NCBI GenBank assembly: GCA_027028725.1
Contig: JALVIB010000050.1
Span: forward strand, 1-10,046
Origin: Candidatus Altimarinota bacterium
Lineage (GTDB): Bacteria; Patescibacteriota; Gracilibacteria; UBA4473
Length of the DNA stretch: 10,046 nt
Direction of reading: 5' to 3'
In this document: positions 9,110 to 10,046 of the stretch, piece after piece
Numbering within the stretch: position 1 is the first letter of the stretch
How the letters are laid out: each line of letters starts with the position of its first letter
The notes under the pieces: model-generated
Told to the model about the DNA's origin: nothing
The model's input: only the letters and a program-made list of their open reading frames with translations
The model's database searches: none
Made by a program: the position numbers and the translations under genes

Positions 9110-9124
9110 AATTTCGCGGGATTT
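9109..9124 (-). repeat. CGCG-motif copy, intergenic, perfect
   Basis: AAATTTCGCGGGATTT, all 16 positions. It begins on the last base of the mazF stop and ends 2 bases before the next -35 box. Confidence 0.85.
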
Positions 9125-9126
9125 TA

Positions 9127-9155
9127 TTGCGAAAATTCCATATTTTCGCTAAAAA
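9127..9155 (+). promoter_or_regulatory. Candidate promoter of the 3'-terminal gene
   Basis: TTGCGA (9127-9132), a 17-base spacer and TAAAAA (9150-9155), a weaker match. ATG 9165 follows after 9 bases, so any leader would be about 2 bases. Confidence 0.4.
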
Positions 9156-9164
9156 CGAAGCACG

Positions 9165-10046
9165 ATGAAGTTGTTGCATTTTGATTTTAGCAAGAGGACG
9201 AAATTTGTTTATTTTCGCGTGGAATCGAATGACAAATACAAAAATATTTTAGACCAATTCAAGCAAAATCTAGACCAAAACACGCGGTCGATGAATTTTG
9301 AAAGCGGAGTTTCGGACAATGTTTTTTCTACTTTGGAAAATGGCAATAACGATAAAGTGGAAACAGCGACCAATAAATCCCGCGAAATTTTGACCGGTTT
9401 AAACAAGGGACAACTTGTTTCCGATCTCGCCAAGCAGGAAAATCTTTTTTCTGACAATATCAATCCACAAAATTTGGAGGATTTTTTTCAAAAATATCTA
9501 CAACAAAATTCGCTGGAAAATCTTACCGATGAAGAATGGAAACAAGTTTTGAGCTCGCTTTCCACAGAAATCGGAGAAGTCTATTTGGAAGCTAGTCAGG
9601 AATTTTCGCGGAATAAATTTCCGCCAGAAAAAGTGAATAAAGAGCTGAAAGAAGCTTTCAAAAACGGGCGGGAGCTGGAAAAAATTATTTACCAAAAAGG
9701 TTTACGCTCGCCGGACGAGATTTGGAAGTTTTTGCAGGAAAATCCCGCGAATTTACCAGCCGAGATTCGCGAGGCCTTTGCCATTGATTATCCGGAACTA
9801 GAAAGTTTTTTGAAAGACCAAGCAATTCTTGATTTGGCGGCGAAATTTGAGAAACGGGATAAGCTTCCCGCCAAGAAAAAAGCGGAAACCAAAGAACTTT
9901 TGCTGTCTTTCGCGGAAAAAATTAAATCGCAAAAAGGGTGGGAAAATTTTTCCGACAAAGATCTAACCAAAGAATGGATAAAAATTTTCGGGAAAGAATT
10001 GGATTTGAACAAAATGCCGGGCTATATGGCACAAAATATTAGAATT
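9165..10046 (+). CDS. Hypothetical helical protein, 5' part (294 codons in window)
   Basis: An open frame runs from ATG 9165 to the end of the window without a stop; an in-frame TAA at 9150-9152 limits the start. No family recognised. The N-terminus MKLLHFDFSKRTKFVYFRV is basic and strand-like, not a signal peptide. The rest is polar and mostly helical, rich in Lys, Glu, Asn and Phe. Segments such as NLEDFFQKYLQQNSLENLTDEEWKQVL (about 104-130), RSPDEIWKFLQENPANLPAEIREAF (about 180-204) and the following DYPELESFLKDQ look like short helical repeats with W/F at regular places. No membrane span is visible. Two CGCG-motif copies are translated in different frames, as KSREI and NPAN. Confidence 0.75.
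   Translation, partial: MKLLHFDFSKRTKFVYFRVESNDKYKNILDQFKQNLDQNTRSMNFESGVSDNVFSTLENGNNDKVETATNKSREILTGLNKGQLVSDLAKQENLFSDNINPQNLEDFFQKYLQQNSLENLTDEEWKQVLSSLSTEIGEVYLEASQEFSRNKFPPEKVNKELKEAFKNGRELEKIIYQKGLRSPDEIWKFLQENPANLPAEIREAFAIDYPELESFLKDQAILDLAAKFEKRDKLPAKKKAETKELLLSFAEKIKSQKGWENFSDKDLTKEWIKIFGKELDLNKMPGYMAQNIRI
9375..9390 (+). repeat. CGCG-motif copy in the 3'-terminal gene, perfect
   Basis: AAATCCCGCGAAATTT, all 16 positions, followed by TTGACC. Read as AAA-TCC-CGC-GAA-ATT (KSREI). Confidence 0.85.
9740..9755 (+). repeat. CGCG-motif copy in the 3'-terminal gene
   Basis: AAATCCCGCGAATTTA, two flank differences. Read as AAT-CCC-GCG-AAT (NPAN), a different frame from the copy at 9375. 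Confidence 0.8.

Noticed and set aside
112..9755. CGCG-motif copies as a CRISPR array or tandem repeat
   Set aside because: Copies are scattered at irregular distances of about 90 to 1,560 bases, in both orientations and inside genes, with no spacers of even length.
9209..10012. Minus-strand open frames at 9209-9463, 9498-9695 and 9788-10012
   Set aside because: They are shadows of the continuous plus-strand frame that starts at 9165 and runs off the window end.

Overview
The window is an AT-rich bacterial stretch with short intergenic gaps, standard genetic code (no in-frame TGA in any conserved gene; TGA ends hicA-1 and phd), and no Shine-Dalgarno sequence that I can see before any start. 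Several promoters lie so close to their ATG that the transcript would be leaderless. A V/A-type ATPase B subunit, many toxin-antitoxin pairs and scattered housekeeping genes fit a small-genome candidate-phylum bacterium (Patescibacteria/CPR-like). That placement is inference, and no gene here proves it.

Layout. 1-55: tail of an unknown gene. 166-593: hicB-hicA pair. 661-1764: dnaN (sliding clamp), without dnaA or recF beside it. 1863-2700: two small helical or coiled-coil proteins in a probable operon. 2821-3315: unknown acidic protein. 3348-5493 (minus strand): uppP, then a relB-relE-like pair, then maf. 5695-5967: unknown small protein, followed by a terminator and a 109-bp palindromic repeat. 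6176-6738: a second hicB-hicA pair split by a 192-bp MITE-like element. 6890-8266: V-type ATPase subunit B standing alone, with its own promoter and terminator. 8541-9109: phd/yefM-mazF pair. 9165-end: 5' part of an unknown helical protein.

The strongest signal is not a gene. A 16-bp motif, AAATCCCGCGAAATTT, is scattered through the window on both strands. I count 26 exact copies of its 8-base core TCCCGCGA/TCGCGGGA, plus two copies with one core mismatch. Every intergenic gap over about 30 bp holds at least one. Coding copies are read in several different frames, so selection seems to act on DNA and not on protein. The motif is a pseudo-palindrome around CGCG (AAAT-CC-CGCG-AA-ATTT). In 8 of 10 proposed promoters a copy sits 0-22 bp upstream of the -35 box. 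It resembles in kind the DNA-uptake sequences of Haemophilus/Neisseria or the cyanobacterial HIP1 octamer, but I know of no description of this one.

Three further repeat classes are present: C/G-rich hairpin elements (about ten copies, some in inverted pairs like REP/REPIN units, and four inserted in frame in uppP and maf), the 109-bp palindromic repeat at 6018-6126, and the 192-bp MITE-like element at 6357-6548. Together with four toxin-antitoxin modules they make this a repeat-rich, recombining region laced between essential genes.
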